Source: JAPPHA01 sp963662815 (GTDB lineage: Bacteria > Pseudomonadota > Alphaproteobacteria > Rhodobacterales > Rhodobacteraceae). From it: a stretch of DNA of 64,000 nucleotides. The position numbers were made by a program, and so were the translations under genes. The notes beneath the pieces were generated by a model, which was given only the letters and a program-made list of their open reading frames with translations, was not told the origin of the DNA and searched no databases. The first letter of the stretch is position 1; every line of letters begins with the position of its first letter. This document shows positions 16,835-26,316 of the stretch, piece by piece. The stretch is taken from the NCBI GenBank assembly GCA_963662815.2, contig CAXXWA010000004.1, forward strand, positions 62,001-126,000. The letters run 5' to 3'.

Positions 16835-17344
16835 TTGCCGCGTGGCTCTCGTGGTCGTGCGACTCGAGCGCCAGATGCTCCGGAAGGTCGAAGTCCTACT
16901 GTCGGCGGCGTTCAGGGCAGTCCAATACTGCCCGTTTTCCCTTATGAAATCACGGTTCACTACCGGTTTCATCCCCTAGCCGGTCTTTCTGTGCGTTTTC
17001 GCCGGCATCACAGGCGGCCTGACGGAATGCTCCTGACTGTCGAGCACCCCGATGGAACGCTTGTCCATGTTCCGGATTATGATCAGTTGGAACTCTCGCC
17101 AGACGAACGATTCGACCGGGAATGGGTAACTTTCGGCTACAGTATACTGGAAGCCCGACGCAACTACGAGAATTCCGGCACGATGTTCCGGCCAGGAGAT
17201 TCCGGCGCACGGTCCTTTGAAAGAGACAGCGGGTCTGCGGCAGGAACTCGTGCAGCCATTGGCGAGGACAATGGCCGACCCGTCCGGATGGCAAGGCGGG
17301 GACGAAAGGGCCGTCGCGGAACTCAAGCAGATAGTCGTGTTTGA
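16835..17344 (+). pseudogene. DUF5372-like fragment
   Basis: Within this frame, about 16925-17080, the translation EITVHYRFHPLAGLSVRF followed by PDGMLLTVEHPDGTLVHVP resembles DUF5372 proteins, small companions of recombinase/transposase modules (pattern ...F/W-HPL-G...). The flanking residues do not look family-like and no credible start is present. Likely a leftover of a lost mobile element; assignment tentative. Confidence 0.35.
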
Positions 17345-17584
17345 ACTCAATGCGGCACCTCCGGGCGGCACATGACCGAGCGGCCATGCGAAGCAACCGA
17401 TCTGGCTATTCGGTGCCCTCGCGACAATCGTTTCCCTGGCAGCAGCTCTGCTGCTGATGCAGGCATGAGGACACAAGTGCATGCATGACTACGGTGTTGC
17501 TGCCTCCCGGAACGCGCACTTCTGCAAGTCCGAATTATTGACGTGCCGCACCATAGCTTCTACTCGTTTTCCGGGAAGGCCGAA

Positions 17585-18610
17585 ATGAACAAGCCAACGG
17601 TTCATGACATAGCGCGGGAGGCTGGCGTCAGCCTGGCAACCGTCGATCGGGTTCTGAACGATCGGCCCGGTGTGCGCGCGCGAACGATCGACAGGGTGCA
17701 CGATGCGGTCAAGCGCCTCGGCTACGTCCGGGACACATATGCGGCAAATCTTGCCCGGCAGCGCCAGTATCGGTTCGCATTCCTGCTTCCGGAGGGTCCC
17801 AGCCAGTTCACCACGACGTTGAAGGGCGCGATTCGGGAAGTGTATGCCTCGCAGATTCTCGACCGCGTGCAGCTGCGAATGATTTCGGTACCGTCGCATG
17901 ATCCTCATGCCGTCGTTCGGGCCCTTCATTCGCTCAACGCCGACAAGCTCGACGGCGTGGCGATCATGGCGCCCGAGTCGCCGCAAGTGCGCGATGCCGT
18001 CGCCAGAATCAAGTCGGAGGGCCTGGTTGTCGTGGCGGTCGTGTCCGACCTGCCAAACTCCCCCAGGGATCACTTCATCGGCATCAACAACATTGCGGCC
18101 GGACGAACCGCAGGTCTTCTCATGGGCCGGATGGTCCGCGATTCCGGCGAGGTGCTCGTCGTCACGAACTCGATGATGTCGCGTGACAGCATCGAAAGGC
18201 GGCTGGGATTCGACGCGGTGACAGGTGAGGAGTTTCCGCATCTGAAGGTGCTGCCCTCGGTCGAGGCCTATGACGACCCGTCCCGCATGCGGGAAATCGT
18301 CGCCGAGGTCGTGACGTCCCGTCCGCAGGTCCTCGGGGTCTATTCGATGGGATTCGGCAATACGCCTGCCCTCTCCGCACTTCGCGACAGCGGCCGGATC
18401 CGGGATCTGGTCGTCATTGCCCATGAACTGACTCCATCTACGCGCGAGGGACTGCTGAAAAACGAAATTTCCGCCGTGATCGCGCAAAACGTCGGCCACC
18501 TCGTTCGGAGCGCGATGCGCGTCCTGCGCGCCCTGTCCGACGGCCAGCCCATCGTCCTGTCGCAGGAAAAGATCCGCCTTGACGTCATCCTGCGGGAAAA
18601 CCTGCCCTGA
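17585..18610 (+). CDS. LacI-family transcriptional regulator of the downstream uptake operon
   Basis: 341 residues. N-terminal helix-turn-helix MNKPTVHDIAREAGVSLATVDRVLNDRPGV with the LacI hinge helix (YAANLARQRQYRFAFLLP), then a periplasmic-binding-protein-like sugar domain. ATG 17585 starts the HTH; the upstream extension is not family-like. It lies 132 nt upstream of an ABC transporter operon in the same direction, so it is the natural candidate regulator; the ligand is probably the transported polyol/ketose or a phosphorylated product. Confidence 0.9.
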   Translation: MNKPTVHDIAREAGVSLATVDRVLNDRPGVRARTIDRVHDAVKRLGYVRDTYAANLARQRQYRFAFLLPEGPSQFTTTLKGAIREVYASQILDRVQLRMISVPSHDPHAVVRALHSLNADKLDGVAIMAPESPQVRDAVARIKSEGLVVVAVVSDLPNSPRDHFIGINNIAAGRTAGLLMGRMVRDSGEVLVVTNSMMSRDSIERRLGFDAVTGEEFPHLKVLPSVEAYDDPSRMREIVAEVVTSRPQVLGVYSMGFGNTPALSALRDSGRIRDLVVIAHELTPSTREGLLKNEISAVIAQNVGHLVRSAMRVLRALSDGQPIVLSQEKIRLDVILRENLP

Positions 18611-18654
18611 CAGCGGCGCAATGTCCGAACGCGGGCGCAAATTTGACTTGACCC

Positions 18655-18668
18655 GAGGTACGTACCTC
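18655..18668. promoter_or_regulatory. Palindromic operator candidate for the LacI regulator
   Basis: GAGGTACGTACCTC is a perfect 14-bp palindrome 75 bp upstream of the binding-protein gene. TTGACT/TTGACC (18643-18653), possible -35 elements, lie directly upstream. Position and symmetry fit a LacI-type operator that blocks the operon promoter. Confidence 0.55.
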
Positions 18669-18742
18669 AACTATCGGTTCTGGCGGGATGCGTCGAACGG
18701 CGGTGTTCCGCAAGTCAAGAATGTAGAATGGAGGGAAGGACG

Positions 18743-20065
18743 ATGAGAAAGTCCAAACTATTGGCGGTGACCGCGATTGCGGCGACCGCAAGTCTGGCGA
18801 TTTCGGACGCCCGGGCCGACGACCTCACCTTGTGTTGGGCGGCATGGGATCCTGCCAACGCTCTCGTCGAGCTGTCCAAGGACTTTGAAGCCGAGTCCGG
18901 ACACAACATGAGTTTCGAGTTCGTGCCGTGGCCGAATTTCGCCGACCGCATGCTCAACGAGCTCAATTCCGGCGGCAAGCTCTGCGACCTGATGATCGGT
19001 GACAGCCAGTGGATCGGACTTGGCGCCGAGGCCGGACACTACATCAAGCTGAACGACTTCTTCGATGCCCAGGGCATCACAATGGACGACTTCATCCCGG
19101 CGACGGTAACCGGCTATGCCGAATGGCCGAAGGGAACGCCGAACTACTGGGCGCTGCCTGCCTTTGGCGACGTCGTGGGATGGACGTACCGGAAGGACTG
19201 GTTCTCCCGTCCGGAACTGCAGGCCGAATTCAGTGAAATGCACGGCCGGGACCTGGGTGTGCCCGCGTCGCTGCAGGAATTCAAGGAAATCGCCGAATTC
19301 TTCCAGGGCCGCGAGATTGACGGCAAGACCGTATACGGGGCGTCGATCTATACCGAGCGGGGGTCCGAAGGGATCACGATGGGCGTGACCAATGTCCTCT
19401 ACAACTACGGATTCGAATACGGCAATCCCGATAATCCGTACGAACTCGAAGGGTTCGTCAATTCGGCGGAAGCCGCCGCGGGGCTCGAGTTCTACAAGGA
19501 ACTCTATGACTGCTGCACGCCGCCGGGATCATCCGACTGGTACATGTCCGAGAACATCGACGCCTACAAGTCCGGACAGGTTGCGATGCAGATGAACTTC
19601 GCGTTCATCTGGCCGGGCGTCCACGCCGACCCGAACGTGGGCGGCGACCGTTCCGGCTACTTCCCGAACCCGCCCGGCCCCGGGGGTCACTTTGCCCAGC
19701 TCGGCGGACAGGGAATCTCGGTCGTATCCTATTCCGACAGCCAGGACGCCGCGCTTGAATACATCAAGTGGTTCGCCCAACCTGGAATTCAGGCGAAGTG
19801 GTGGGAACTCGGCGGGTACTCCGCGTTGCGCGCCGTGGTCGAAGATCCGGGATTTGCGAGCAGTCAGCCGTATGCCCAGACCTTCCTCGATTCCATGGCG
19901 ATCGTGAAGGACTTCTGGGCGGAGCCCGCCTATGCGTCGCTGCTGCTTTCCATGCAGGATCGCGTCCACAACTTCGTCGTTGCCGGGAACGGAACCGCGC
20001 AGGAAGCGCTTGACGCCCTCGTCGAGGACTGGGTCGAGGTCTTCGAGGACGAAGGCAAGCTCTGA
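18743..20065 (+). CDS. ABC transporter extracellular solute-binding protein (family 1)
   Basis: 440 residues with a Sec signal peptide (MRKSKLLAVTAIAATASLAISDARA, cleavage before DDLTL). The mature part has the lobes of sugar-type binding proteins: FEAESGHNMSFEFVPWPNF near the N-terminus, a CDLMIGDSQWIG block, and C-terminal WKWFA-like IKWFAQPGIQAKWW. ATG 18743 has a GGAGGGAAGGA ribosome site. First gene of the operon 18743-25963; it delivers substrate to the permeases 20163-22045. Confidence 0.9.
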   Translation: MRKSKLLAVTAIAATASLAISDARADDLTLCWAAWDPANALVELSKDFEAESGHNMSFEFVPWPNFADRMLNELNSGGKLCDLMIGDSQWIGLGAEAGHYIKLNDFFDAQGITMDDFIPATVTGYAEWPKGTPNYWALPAFGDVVGWTYRKDWFSRPELQAEFSEMHGRDLGVPASLQEFKEIAEFFQGREIDGKTVYGASIYTERGSEGITMGVTNVLYNYGFEYGNPDNPYELEGFVNSAEAAAGLEFYKELYDCCTPPGSSDWYMSENIDAYKSGQVAMQMNFAFIWPGVHADPNVGGDRSGYFPNPPGPGGHFAQLGGQGISVVSYSDSQDAALEYIKWFAQPGIQAKWWELGGYSALRAVVEDPGFASSQPYAQTFLDSMAIVKDFWAEPAYASLLLSMQDRVHNFVVAGNGTAQEALDALVEDWVEVFEDEGKL

Positions 20066-20079
20066 ACCTGACTTCGGGA

Positions 20080-20109
20080 GACCCGCCGCGCGATTCCGTG
20101 CGGCGGGTC
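20080..20109 (+). terminator. GC hairpin between binding-protein and permease genes
   Basis: GACCCGCCGC and GCGGCGGGTC form a perfect 10-bp stem with a 10-nt loop. No T-run follows, so it is more likely an mRNA stabiliser or partial attenuator that raises binding-protein output over permease than a full stop. Confidence 0.6.
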
Positions 20110-20162
20110 CTCCCCGGGCGGTCAACACCGCCCCGCGACGAGCAGCCGTCAAGGGAATTGGC

Positions 20163-21110
20163 ATGTCCGCGTCCCCGATAGAACGCGCCGCGGCCTCGAC
20201 GCCGTCATCTCTTGCCCGGCGAATCCGTTCGTTTTCCGACCGGTCGCTCGCATGGATTTTCGTTGCGCCGACCATCTTCCTGCTGCTCGCAATCAACATA
20301 TTTCCGCTCATCTGGACAATCCGGCTGAGTTTCACCAACTACCGGGCGAACAGGCCTAACGCCGACGTCAAGTTCATCGGTCTGCGCAACTACGAGCGCA
20401 TTCTGACCGACGGCGACATCTGGCTTACGATGCAGGCGACCGCTCATTTCCTGTTCTGGACGCTTGTGATCCAGGTCGTCATCGGATTCGCGCTGGCCTG
20501 GTGCATCAACCAGAAATTCCGGGGCAACAACCTCTGGACGACAATCATTGTCCTCCCGATGATGCTCTCGCCGGCGGTCGTCGGGAATTTCTGGACTTTC
20601 CACTACCAACCGCAGATCGGTCTGTTCAACTACGCCGTGTCGTTCCTGACCGGCGCCGATCCATCGAGCTTCTCGATGATCGGCGATGTCGCGCTGGCGC
20701 CGTGGGCGATTGTCATAGTCGACACCTGGATGTGGACCCCTTTCGTAATGCTGATCTGCCTCGCCGGGCTGCGCTCGATTCCCGACTATATCTACGAAGC
20801 CGCGGAATGCGATCGCGCGTCGAAATGGCGTCAGTTCTGGACAATCACCGTGCCGATGGTGCTTCCCTTCCTCATGCTGGCGGTGCTGTTTCGCGGAATC
20901 GAGAACTTCAAGATGTTCGACCTCGTCGTCCAGCTCACGGGCGGAGGACCCGGGTCGACGACCGAACTGACCTCGATCAACCTCAAGCGCGAGGCATTCG
21001 AGAAGTGGCGCACCGGCTATTCCTCCGCTTACGCCGTCATTCTGTTCGTGACGATCTTCGGGCTGGCGTCGATCTACGTGAAAGCGCTCAACAGGGTTAA
21101 GGAGCGATGA
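20163..21110 (+). CDS. ABC sugar-type permease (MalF/UgpA class)
   Basis: 315 residues, six membrane helices; the EAA loop is YEAAECDRASKWRQFWTITVPMVLP, which contacts the ATPase. Start ATG 20163 (MSASPIERAAA...); the longer open frame upstream overlaps the binding-protein gene and is not family-like. Partner of the permease 21107-22045, overlapping it by 4 nt. Confidence 0.9.
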   Translation: MSASPIERAAASTPSSLARRIRSFSDRSLAWIFVAPTIFLLLAINIFPLIWTIRLSFTNYRANRPNADVKFIGLRNYERILTDGDIWLTMQATAHFLFWTLVIQVVIGFALAWCINQKFRGNNLWTTIIVLPMMLSPAVVGNFWTFHYQPQIGLFNYAVSFLTGADPSSFSMIGDVALAPWAIVIVDTWMWTPFVMLICLAGLRSIPDYIYEAAECDRASKWRQFWTITVPMVLPFLMLAVLFRGIENFKMFDLVVQLTGGGPGSTTELTSINLKREAFEKWRTGYSSAYAVILFVTIFGLASIYVKALNRVKER

Positions 21111-22045
21111 CGGGCTACTCGGCAACCGAGGCATCTCCGCGCCAGAAGTGGCTCGTTGGCGCGCTGGTGGTCGGCTACGGCGTCATCACGGCGCTGCCGC
21201 TGCTGTGGATCATCGCGACCGGCTTCAAGTCGCCTGCCGACGCGATCGCCTACCCGCCGAAGATCGTGTTCGAGCCGACGCTCGAGGGCTACGTCAATCT
21301 CTTCACTACCCAGACGCGGCAGACCGAAGAGTACATGGCCGCCAACCCGCCCGGCAACTGGTACGAAAGACTGGTCCATGACAAGGGCATGGTGATCGCC
21401 GGGCCGTCGCGCTATGGCGAGCGCTTCATGAACTCGGTGATCATCGGTTTCGGTTCGACGTTCCTGTCGGTGCTGCTCGGAACGCTTGCCGCCTATGCGT
21501 TTTCCCGGTACCGGATACCGCTCAAGGACGATCTGCTGTTCTTCATCCTTTCAACGCGCATGATGCCGCCGATCGCCGTCGCCATCCCGATTTTCCTGAT
21601 GTTCAGGACAATGGGCCTCAGCGATACCCATGCGGGCATGATCCTCCTCTACACGGCCGTAAACCTGTCCTTGGCGGTCTGGTTGCTGAAGGGATTCATG
21701 GACGAAATACCCACGGAATACGAAGAGGCCGCCCTGATCGACGGTTACACCCGCTTCCAGGCCTTCACCAAGGTCGTTCTTCCGCAGGCCGCCACAGGGA
21801 TCGCCTCGACCGCGATCTTCTGCCTGATCTTCTCTTGGAACGAGTACGCATTTGCGGTGCTTCTGACATCGGGTACGGCGCAGACTGCGCCGCCCTTCAT
21901 CCCGACCATCATCGGCGTCGCCGGACAGGACTGGCCTGCGGTTGCAGCCGGCGCAACGCTGTTTCTCGTACCCGTCATGGTGTTCACGATCCTGCTGCGT
22001 CGGCACTTGCTGCGCGGCATCACTTTCGGAGCAGTCAGAAAATGA
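21107..22045 (+). CDS. ABC sugar-type permease (MalG/UgpE class)
   Basis: 312 residues, six membrane helices, with a periplasmic loop of about 60 residues after helix 1 and the EAA loop YEEAALIDGYTRFQAFTKVVLPQA. ATGA overlap with the preceding permease. The loop insertion (TTQTRQTEEYMAANPPG...) is typical of polyol/monosaccharide transporters of alphaproteobacteria. Confidence 0.9.
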   Translation: MTGYSATEASPRQKWLVGALVVGYGVITALPLLWIIATGFKSPADAIAYPPKIVFEPTLEGYVNLFTTQTRQTEEYMAANPPGNWYERLVHDKGMVIAGPSRYGERFMNSVIIGFGSTFLSVLLGTLAAYAFSRYRIPLKDDLLFFILSTRMMPPIAVAIPIFLMFRTMGLSDTHAGMILLYTAVNLSLAVWLLKGFMDEIPTEYEEAALIDGYTRFQAFTKVVLPQAATGIASTAIFCLIFSWNEYAFAVLLTSGTAQTAPPFIPTIIGVAGQDWPAVAAGATLFLVPVMVFTILLRRHLLRGITFGAVRK

Positions 22046-22236
22046 GCCTGTCAGGACGCAGTCGACGGCGGCGCATCTTCGTGCGCGGGCCGTGGGAAAT
22101 GGCCGCATCGATCCTCATTGCCTGCGGCGTCGTCATGCTCATGCAACCGTTCTCGATCCTGCTCTACACCTGGTCCTTCCTCGTCACCTTGGTGGGTACG
22201 GTCACGTTCATCATCGTCAGCCATTTCCCGGAGTGA
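22042..22236 (+). CDS. 64-residue two-helix membrane protein inside the ABC operon
   Basis: MSLSGRSRRRRIFVRGPWEMAAS... : a strongly basic N-terminus then two hydrophobic segments (SILIACGVVMLMQPFSILLY and WSFLVTLVGTVTFIIVSHF). Its ATG overlaps the permease stop (ATGA) and it ends 4 nt before the first ATPase gene, so it is surely co-translated. No known ABC subunit of this size is recognised; a regulatory or stabilising small subunit is inference. Confidence 0.7.
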   Translation: MSLSGRSRRRRIFVRGPWEMAASILIACGVVMLMQPFSILLYTWSFLVTLVGTVTFIIVSHFPE

Positions 22237-22240
22237 GGTG

Positions 22241-23338
22241 ATGGCCGAGATCCTCGTCAGAAACCTTCGAAAGGAGTTCGGCGACTTCACGGCCGTCGAA
22301 TCTTCTTCTTTCAAGGTGGAGGACGGGGAGTTCTTCATGCTGCTCGGGCCTTCCGGCTGCGGCAAGACAACGACCCTGCGCATGATTGCGGGGCTGGAGC
22401 TTCCGACATCGGGCGACATCCTCATTGATGGCGAGGACGTGAGCCAGAAGCGCGCAAGCGCCCGCGACATCGCGTTCGTGTTCCAGATGTTTGCGCTCTA
22501 TCCGCACATGAATGTTCGCCGCAACATCGCCTACCCTCTCGTGAGTCAGGGAATGCCGCGCAGCCAGGTTCGCGAAAAGGTGGCCGAAACGGCCCGCATT
22601 CTCGGCATCGAGGAAATGCTCGACGCTCCGGTGCGCGGCCTGTCGGGCGGCGACCGGCAGCGCGTGGCGCTTGGAAGGGCAATCGTCCGCAACCCCAAGT
22701 GCTTCCTAATGGACGAACCGCTCGGCGCTCTGGACGCGGAGTTTCGCGAGCGCATGGCTGGGGAACTGCGCGCCCTTCACGACCGCATCGGGGCAACTAC
22801 GGTCTATGTCACCCATGACCAGCTCGAAGCCATGCAGATGGGCGACCGGATCGTCGTCATGAACCACGGCATCATCGAGCAGTTCGGGACTCCGCGCGAC
22901 ATCTACGACAGCCCGGCGACCCAGTTCGTGGCCGGGTTCATCGGCTCTCCTCCGATGAACTTTATGGAGTTCGAGGGCAGCGTTGCCGCCGGCGACACCG
23001 AGGTCGAGATGCTCGGGCGGCGATTTGCGGTGCCGGCCGCGCGAGAGGGCTTTGCCGGAGACATGGCGTTCGGGGTCCGCCCGGAGCATGTGCGCATTTC
23101 GGACGAGGGCGCGCTTCGAGGCGAGATCGTGGCGACGGAATACCTCGGAACGACGCAGATCGTCATCCTGAACACCGCTCTTGGCGAATTGAAGGCCCGA
23201 ATTCCGTCGGATCGGCATGCGGCTGCCGGCACCAGCGTCGGGCTCGGATTCGACGGCGCGACCGTTACGCTGTTCGACAAGCGCTCGGGACTAGCCTTGC
23301 GTTCGGAATTGAATGCCGGGGATTCCGGCGATGGCTGA
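22241..23338 (+). CDS. ABC transporter ATPase (MalK/UgpC class), first of two
   Basis: 365 residues. Walker A GPSGCGKTT, Q-loop FQMFALYPH, signature LSGGDRQRVALGRA (LSGGD instead of LSGGQ), Walker B CFLMDEPLGALD, and H-loop VYVTHDQLEAM, followed by a TOBE domain. ATG 22241. Pairs with the second ATPase to form a heterodimer rather than the usual homodimer. Confidence 0.9.
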   Translation: MAEILVRNLRKEFGDFTAVESSSFKVEDGEFFMLLGPSGCGKTTTLRMIAGLELPTSGDILIDGEDVSQKRASARDIAFVFQMFALYPHMNVRRNIAYPLVSQGMPRSQVREKVAETARILGIEEMLDAPVRGLSGGDRQRVALGRAIVRNPKCFLMDEPLGALDAEFRERMAGELRALHDRIGATTVYVTHDQLEAMQMGDRIVVMNHGIIEQFGTPRDIYDSPATQFVAGFIGSPPMNFMEFEGSVAAGDTEVEMLGRRFAVPAAREGFAGDMAFGVRPEHVRISDEGALRGEIVATEYLGTTQIVILNTALGELKARIPSDRHAAAGTSVGLGFDGATVTLFDKRSGLALRSELNAGDSGDG

Positions 23339-24329
23339 CGTCGAACTCAGAGGTCTCACGAAGCGCTTCGGATCGACAGTCGCCGTCGACAATGTGACGA
23401 TGCATGTCGAGGACGGCGCGTTCGTCGTCCTCCTGGGGCCGACCGGCGCGGGCAAGACGACCACGCTTCGCCTGATTTCGGGCCTGGAAATGCCGGATGA
23501 CGGCGATGTCCTGATCCGGGGGCGCTCGGTCGTCGGGGACGCGCCGGCGCAGCGCAACGTGGCCATGGTGTTCCAGCAGTATTCCCTCTATCCGCACATG
23601 ACTGTTCGCGAAAACCTGTCCTTCCCCCTTCGGTCGCCTGTCCTGCGAACTCCCGATGACGAGATCGACCGCAAGGTCCGGAGCGTCGCGGAAGTTCTTC
23701 ACATCTCCGACAAGCTTGGCAACAAGGCAACGGAACTGTCCGGCGGCGAGATGCAGCGGGTATCGATCGGCCGGGCGTTGGTGCGCAGTCCGAACATCTA
23801 CCTCATGGACGAACCGCTGAGTTCGCTCGACGCCAAGCTGCGGGCGGAGCTTCGTGTCGAACTGAAACGGATTCAGGCCGGCCTTGGCGCAACCTTCCTC
23901 TATGTCACTCATGACCAGATCGAAGCCATGACCATGGCAACGCATGTCGGCGTTCTCGAACTTGGAAGTCTGGTGCAGTTCGGACCGCCCAGAGAGATCT
24001 ACGAACGCCCGGTCAGCCTTTACGTCGCAGGCCGCCTGGGTTCGCCGAGGATCAACGGCCTGCCGGCGGGGCTCTTTCCCGGATCTCCCGCCGGCGCGCG
24101 AACCATCGGGCTGAGGCCGGAAAACATAGTCATCGGCGGCGGCGGCAGGGAAGGGCGCGTCGTCCGCGCCGAACATCTCGGCGACCAGACGCGCCTTCAC
24201 CTGAGCCTCGACGGGCATCCGATCGTCACGCTGACCGACCCGCACGCCGCGCACAAGGCGGGCGATCGAATTACGATTTGCCCGGTCAATCCGCTTTATT
24301 TCGACGCAACGGGCGCACGCATTACTTGA
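23331..24329 (+). CDS. ABC transporter ATPase (MalK/UgpC class), second of two
   Basis: 332 residues. Walker A GPTGAGKTTT, Q-loop FQQYSLYPH, signature LSGGEMQRVSIGRA, Walker B IYLMDEPLSSLD, H-loop YVTHDQIEAM, C-terminal TOBE-like domain. The ATG overlaps the previous gene by 8 nt. The two ATPases differ clearly, so both sites of the transporter dimer are specialised. Confidence 0.9.
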   Translation: MADVELRGLTKRFGSTVAVDNVTMHVEDGAFVVLLGPTGAGKTTTLRLISGLEMPDDGDVLIRGRSVVGDAPAQRNVAMVFQQYSLYPHMTVRENLSFPLRSPVLRTPDDEIDRKVRSVAEVLHISDKLGNKATELSGGEMQRVSIGRALVRSPNIYLMDEPLSSLDAKLRAELRVELKRIQAGLGATFLYVTHDQIEAMTMATHVGVLELGSLVQFGPPREIYERPVSLYVAGRLGSPRINGLPAGLFPGSPAGARTIGLRPENIVIGGGGREGRVVRAEHLGDQTRLHLSLDGHPIVTLTDPHAAHKAGDRITICPVNPLYFDATGARIT

Positions 24330-24340
24330 GGAGGGACGAC

Positions 24341-25963
24341 ATGAAGCAGTTCATCAACGCCAGGGAAACCTTGGTCACGGAGGCCATCGACGGGACGCTG
24401 CGGATGGCGGGCGGCAGGCTGGCCCGGCTCGACGGCTACCCGCACATAAAGGTCGTGGCCCGCACGGACTGGGACAAGTCGAAGGTTGCGCTCGTGTCGG
24501 GCGGCGGTTCCGGACATGAACCGAGCCATGCCGGCTTTGTCGGGCAGGGAATGTTGACGGCGGCCGTCTGTGGAGAGGTCTTTGCGTCGCCGTCCGTCGA
24601 TGCCGTGCTTGCGGGCATCCTGGCGGTCACCGGAAAACCGGGATGCCTGCTCATCGTCAAGAACTACACCGGCGACCGGCTCAATTTTGGCCTGGCCGCC
24701 GAGCGTGCGCGTGCGCATGGCCTCAAGGTCAACATGGTCATCGTTGATGACGACATCGCGCTGCCGGACCTTCCGCAGGCGCGGGGCATCGCCGGAACGC
24801 TCTTCGTTCACAAGGTTGCCGGCACCCTGGCCGATCAGGGCGCCGGCCTGGAAACGGTGACTGAAGCCGCAGAACGCGTCATCGGGAACGTCGTTTCAAT
24901 CGGCATGTCGCTCGATACCTGCAGCATTCCCGGAACGCCCAAGGACGACAGAATAAAGGAGGGACGTGCGGAACTCGGCCTCGGCATCCATGGCGAGCCG
25001 GGAATCGAGCAGGTCGAGTTTTCCGGTGCCGGCGATGCCGTAGAGATGGTCGTCAGCAAGCTGGAACCCAGAGTCGGTCCGGGTCCGCTTGCGGCGATTC
25101 TCAACAATCTCGGAGGATCAACGCCACTCGAGATGGCCATTCTCGCGGAAGAACTCGTGACATCCAGGGTCGGCAAGCAAATTCGATGGATGGTGGGCCC
25201 AGCCCCTCTCATGACCTCCCTGGACATGCGGGGTTTCTCGGTTTCGCTGTTCGCAGTCAACGAGACGGAGGAAACCGCGCTTCAGGCTCCCGTCGCGCCG
25301 GCCGCGTGGCCTGGATGCAAATCCGTTGGCGAGACCGTCACCATGCCTCTGCCTGACGGTCTGACACCGATCAAGCCGATCCCGACGCAAAACCAGGCCA
25401 CCCGGGATCTTGTCGAACGGTGCTGCGCCGCGATGATCGACATCGAGGATGACCTCAATGCTCTCGACGCCAAGTCCGGCGACGGCGATACGGGCAGCAC
25501 GCTGGCGACGGCTGGCCGGGCATTGACCAAGGCGCTCGACCGGCTCCCGTTGGCCGACCAGACCCAGCTCTACCGGGCCATTGGGCAGGAGTTGAGCCAG
25601 GTGATGGGCGGATCGTCAGGAGTCCTGCTGGCGATATTCTTCGCAGCCGCCGGAGATGCTTCGGCAAGCGGAAAGGACATGGCAGGCGCGCTCATGGCCG
25701 GGTTGGACAGGGTTCGACAGGTCGGCGGCGCCGGACCGGGCGACCGCACGATGATAGACGCGCTGCTTCCGGCGCTGGAAGCGCTGAACGAGGGACTTCC
25801 GGGCGCTGCGGCGGCGGCCCGCGCCGGCGCGAATTCGACTGCAGGAATTACGAGGGCCCGCGCCGGCCGCGCGAGCTATCTGGCGGAAGCCAACCTCGCG
25901 GGACACAACGACCCCGGGGCGGAAGCTGTCGCGAGGTTGTTTGAAAGCCTCGCCGCGGGATGA
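24341..25963 (+). CDS. Single-chain dihydroxyacetone-kinase-family protein (DhaK + DhaL)
   Basis: 540 residues. The N-terminal DhaK domain carries GGGSGHEPSHAGFVGQGML and GLGIHGEPGIEQ, whose His corresponds to the covalent substrate-binding His of the family; the C-terminal DhaL domain has DAKSGDGDTGSTLATA, the Mg-ATP site. This architecture is the ATP-dependent DAK of Citrobacter/eukaryote type and is shared by D- and L-erythrulose kinases. As last gene of an uptake operon it should phosphorylate the imported ketose or a product of it; dihydroxyacetone versus a tetrulose cannot be decided from sequence. Confidence 0.9.
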   Translation: MKQFINARETLVTEAIDGTLRMAGGRLARLDGYPHIKVVARTDWDKSKVALVSGGGSGHEPSHAGFVGQGMLTAAVCGEVFASPSVDAVLAGILAVTGKPGCLLIVKNYTGDRLNFGLAAERARAHGLKVNMVIVDDDIALPDLPQARGIAGTLFVHKVAGTLADQGAGLETVTEAAERVIGNVVSIGMSLDTCSIPGTPKDDRIKEGRAELGLGIHGEPGIEQVEFSGAGDAVEMVVSKLEPRVGPGPLAAILNNLGGSTPLEMAILAEELVTSRVGKQIRWMVGPAPLMTSLDMRGFSVSLFAVNETEETALQAPVAPAAWPGCKSVGETVTMPLPDGLTPIKPIPTQNQATRDLVERCCAAMIDIEDDLNALDAKSGDGDTGSTLATAGRALTKALDRLPLADQTQLYRAIGQELSQVMGGSSGVLLAIFFAAAGDASASGKDMAGALMAGLDRVRQVGGAGPGDRTMIDALLPALEALNEGLPGAAAAARAGANSTAGITRARAGRASYLAEANLAGHNDPGAEAVARLFESLAAG

Positions 25964-26316
25964 TGCCGCGCGCGGGTGGCCGGACATTGTCCGAATCCGG
26001 ACGTCGCCGGGATGAATTTCGTACTCCGCCTTGAATCGCCGGCGCCCCTTTGCGGTGCTGGAACCGGGCTTGCCTGCCGCCTGCGTCCGAGGGCCGGCCG
26101 ATTGAGGATGTTGCAGAACGGGGCAACCGGTCGCCGCGCTGCGGACCAGCCACTTCCTCGCGTCGGGCTGAAGGGCGCCGCGCAGACTATCGGGTTTGTG
26201 GCGCTGATGCGCACCGGCCCGGCGCCGTAGTTGACAGCCCCGCACGGAAGGTCGCCTGTCATCACCCTGTCGCGGTTGTTTCGCTTCCGCGCACGGCGGA
26301 ATTCCGAGAGCGCAGC
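25964..26316. other. Intergenic region, no gene seen
   Basis: Convergent gap between the kinase gene and a minus-strand set. Open frames here lack family features and starts; I see no clear terminator. Confidence 0.4.
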
